Positions 36,606 to 36,616 of a DNA stretch of 36,616 nt are shown one piece after another. Each line of letters begins with the position of its first letter. Position 1 is the first letter of the stretch. Origin of the DNA: Candidatus Zhuqueibacterota bacterium (GTDB lineage Bacteria > Zhuqueibacterota > Zhuqueibacteria > Residuimicrobiales > Krinioviventaceae). Location of the stretch: contig JAFGJB010000114.1 in assembly GCA_016929295.1 (NCBI GenBank), positions 1-36,616 of the forward strand. Reading direction: 5' to 3'. Under the pieces are notes generated by a model. The model searched no databases, was not told the DNA's origin, and saw only the letters and a program-made list of their open reading frames with translations. The position numbers were made by a program, and so were the translations under genes.

Positions 36606-36616
36606 TGTTCAAAAGA

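Overview
The window is a single co-directional (minus-strand) extracellular-polysaccharide locus. The gene set resembles an exosortase-A (XrtA/EpsH1)-associated cluster: an O-glycosylation ligase/O-antigen ligase homologue, a PLP decarboxylase, an acyl-CoA ligase, two exosortase-A-type hydrolases, an acyl carrier protein, three asparagine-synthetase homologues, GT4 glycosyltransferases, polysaccharide deacetylases, a Wzx-like flippase and five GNAT/FemAB-like proteins. Interspersed are large secreted proteins (beta-helix, kelch-like, Asp-rich thrombospondin-type-3-like repeats). Three of them end in a T9SS-type/FlgD-like 'NYPNPFN...' C-terminal domain, and none ends in PEP-CTERM. No exosortase gene lies in the window. 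Points of most interest: (i) two tandem tRNA-Cys(GCA) genes that both carry C33 instead of the near-universal U33, lying 24 nt upstream of a cysteine synthase gene and surrounded by FemAB/GNAT-like transferase genes, which suggests but does not prove a dedicated cysteine/aminoacyl-tRNA-dependent cell-surface modification module; (ii) an asparagine-synthetase homologue whose catalytic Cys2 is Glu and whose glutaminase motifs are degenerate; (iii) a GT4-polysaccharide deacetylase fusion; (iv) a tandem triplication of FemAB/GNAT-like genes; (v) a heptad-based inverted repeat at the right end. All functional calls were made by reading the sequence; no database search was run.
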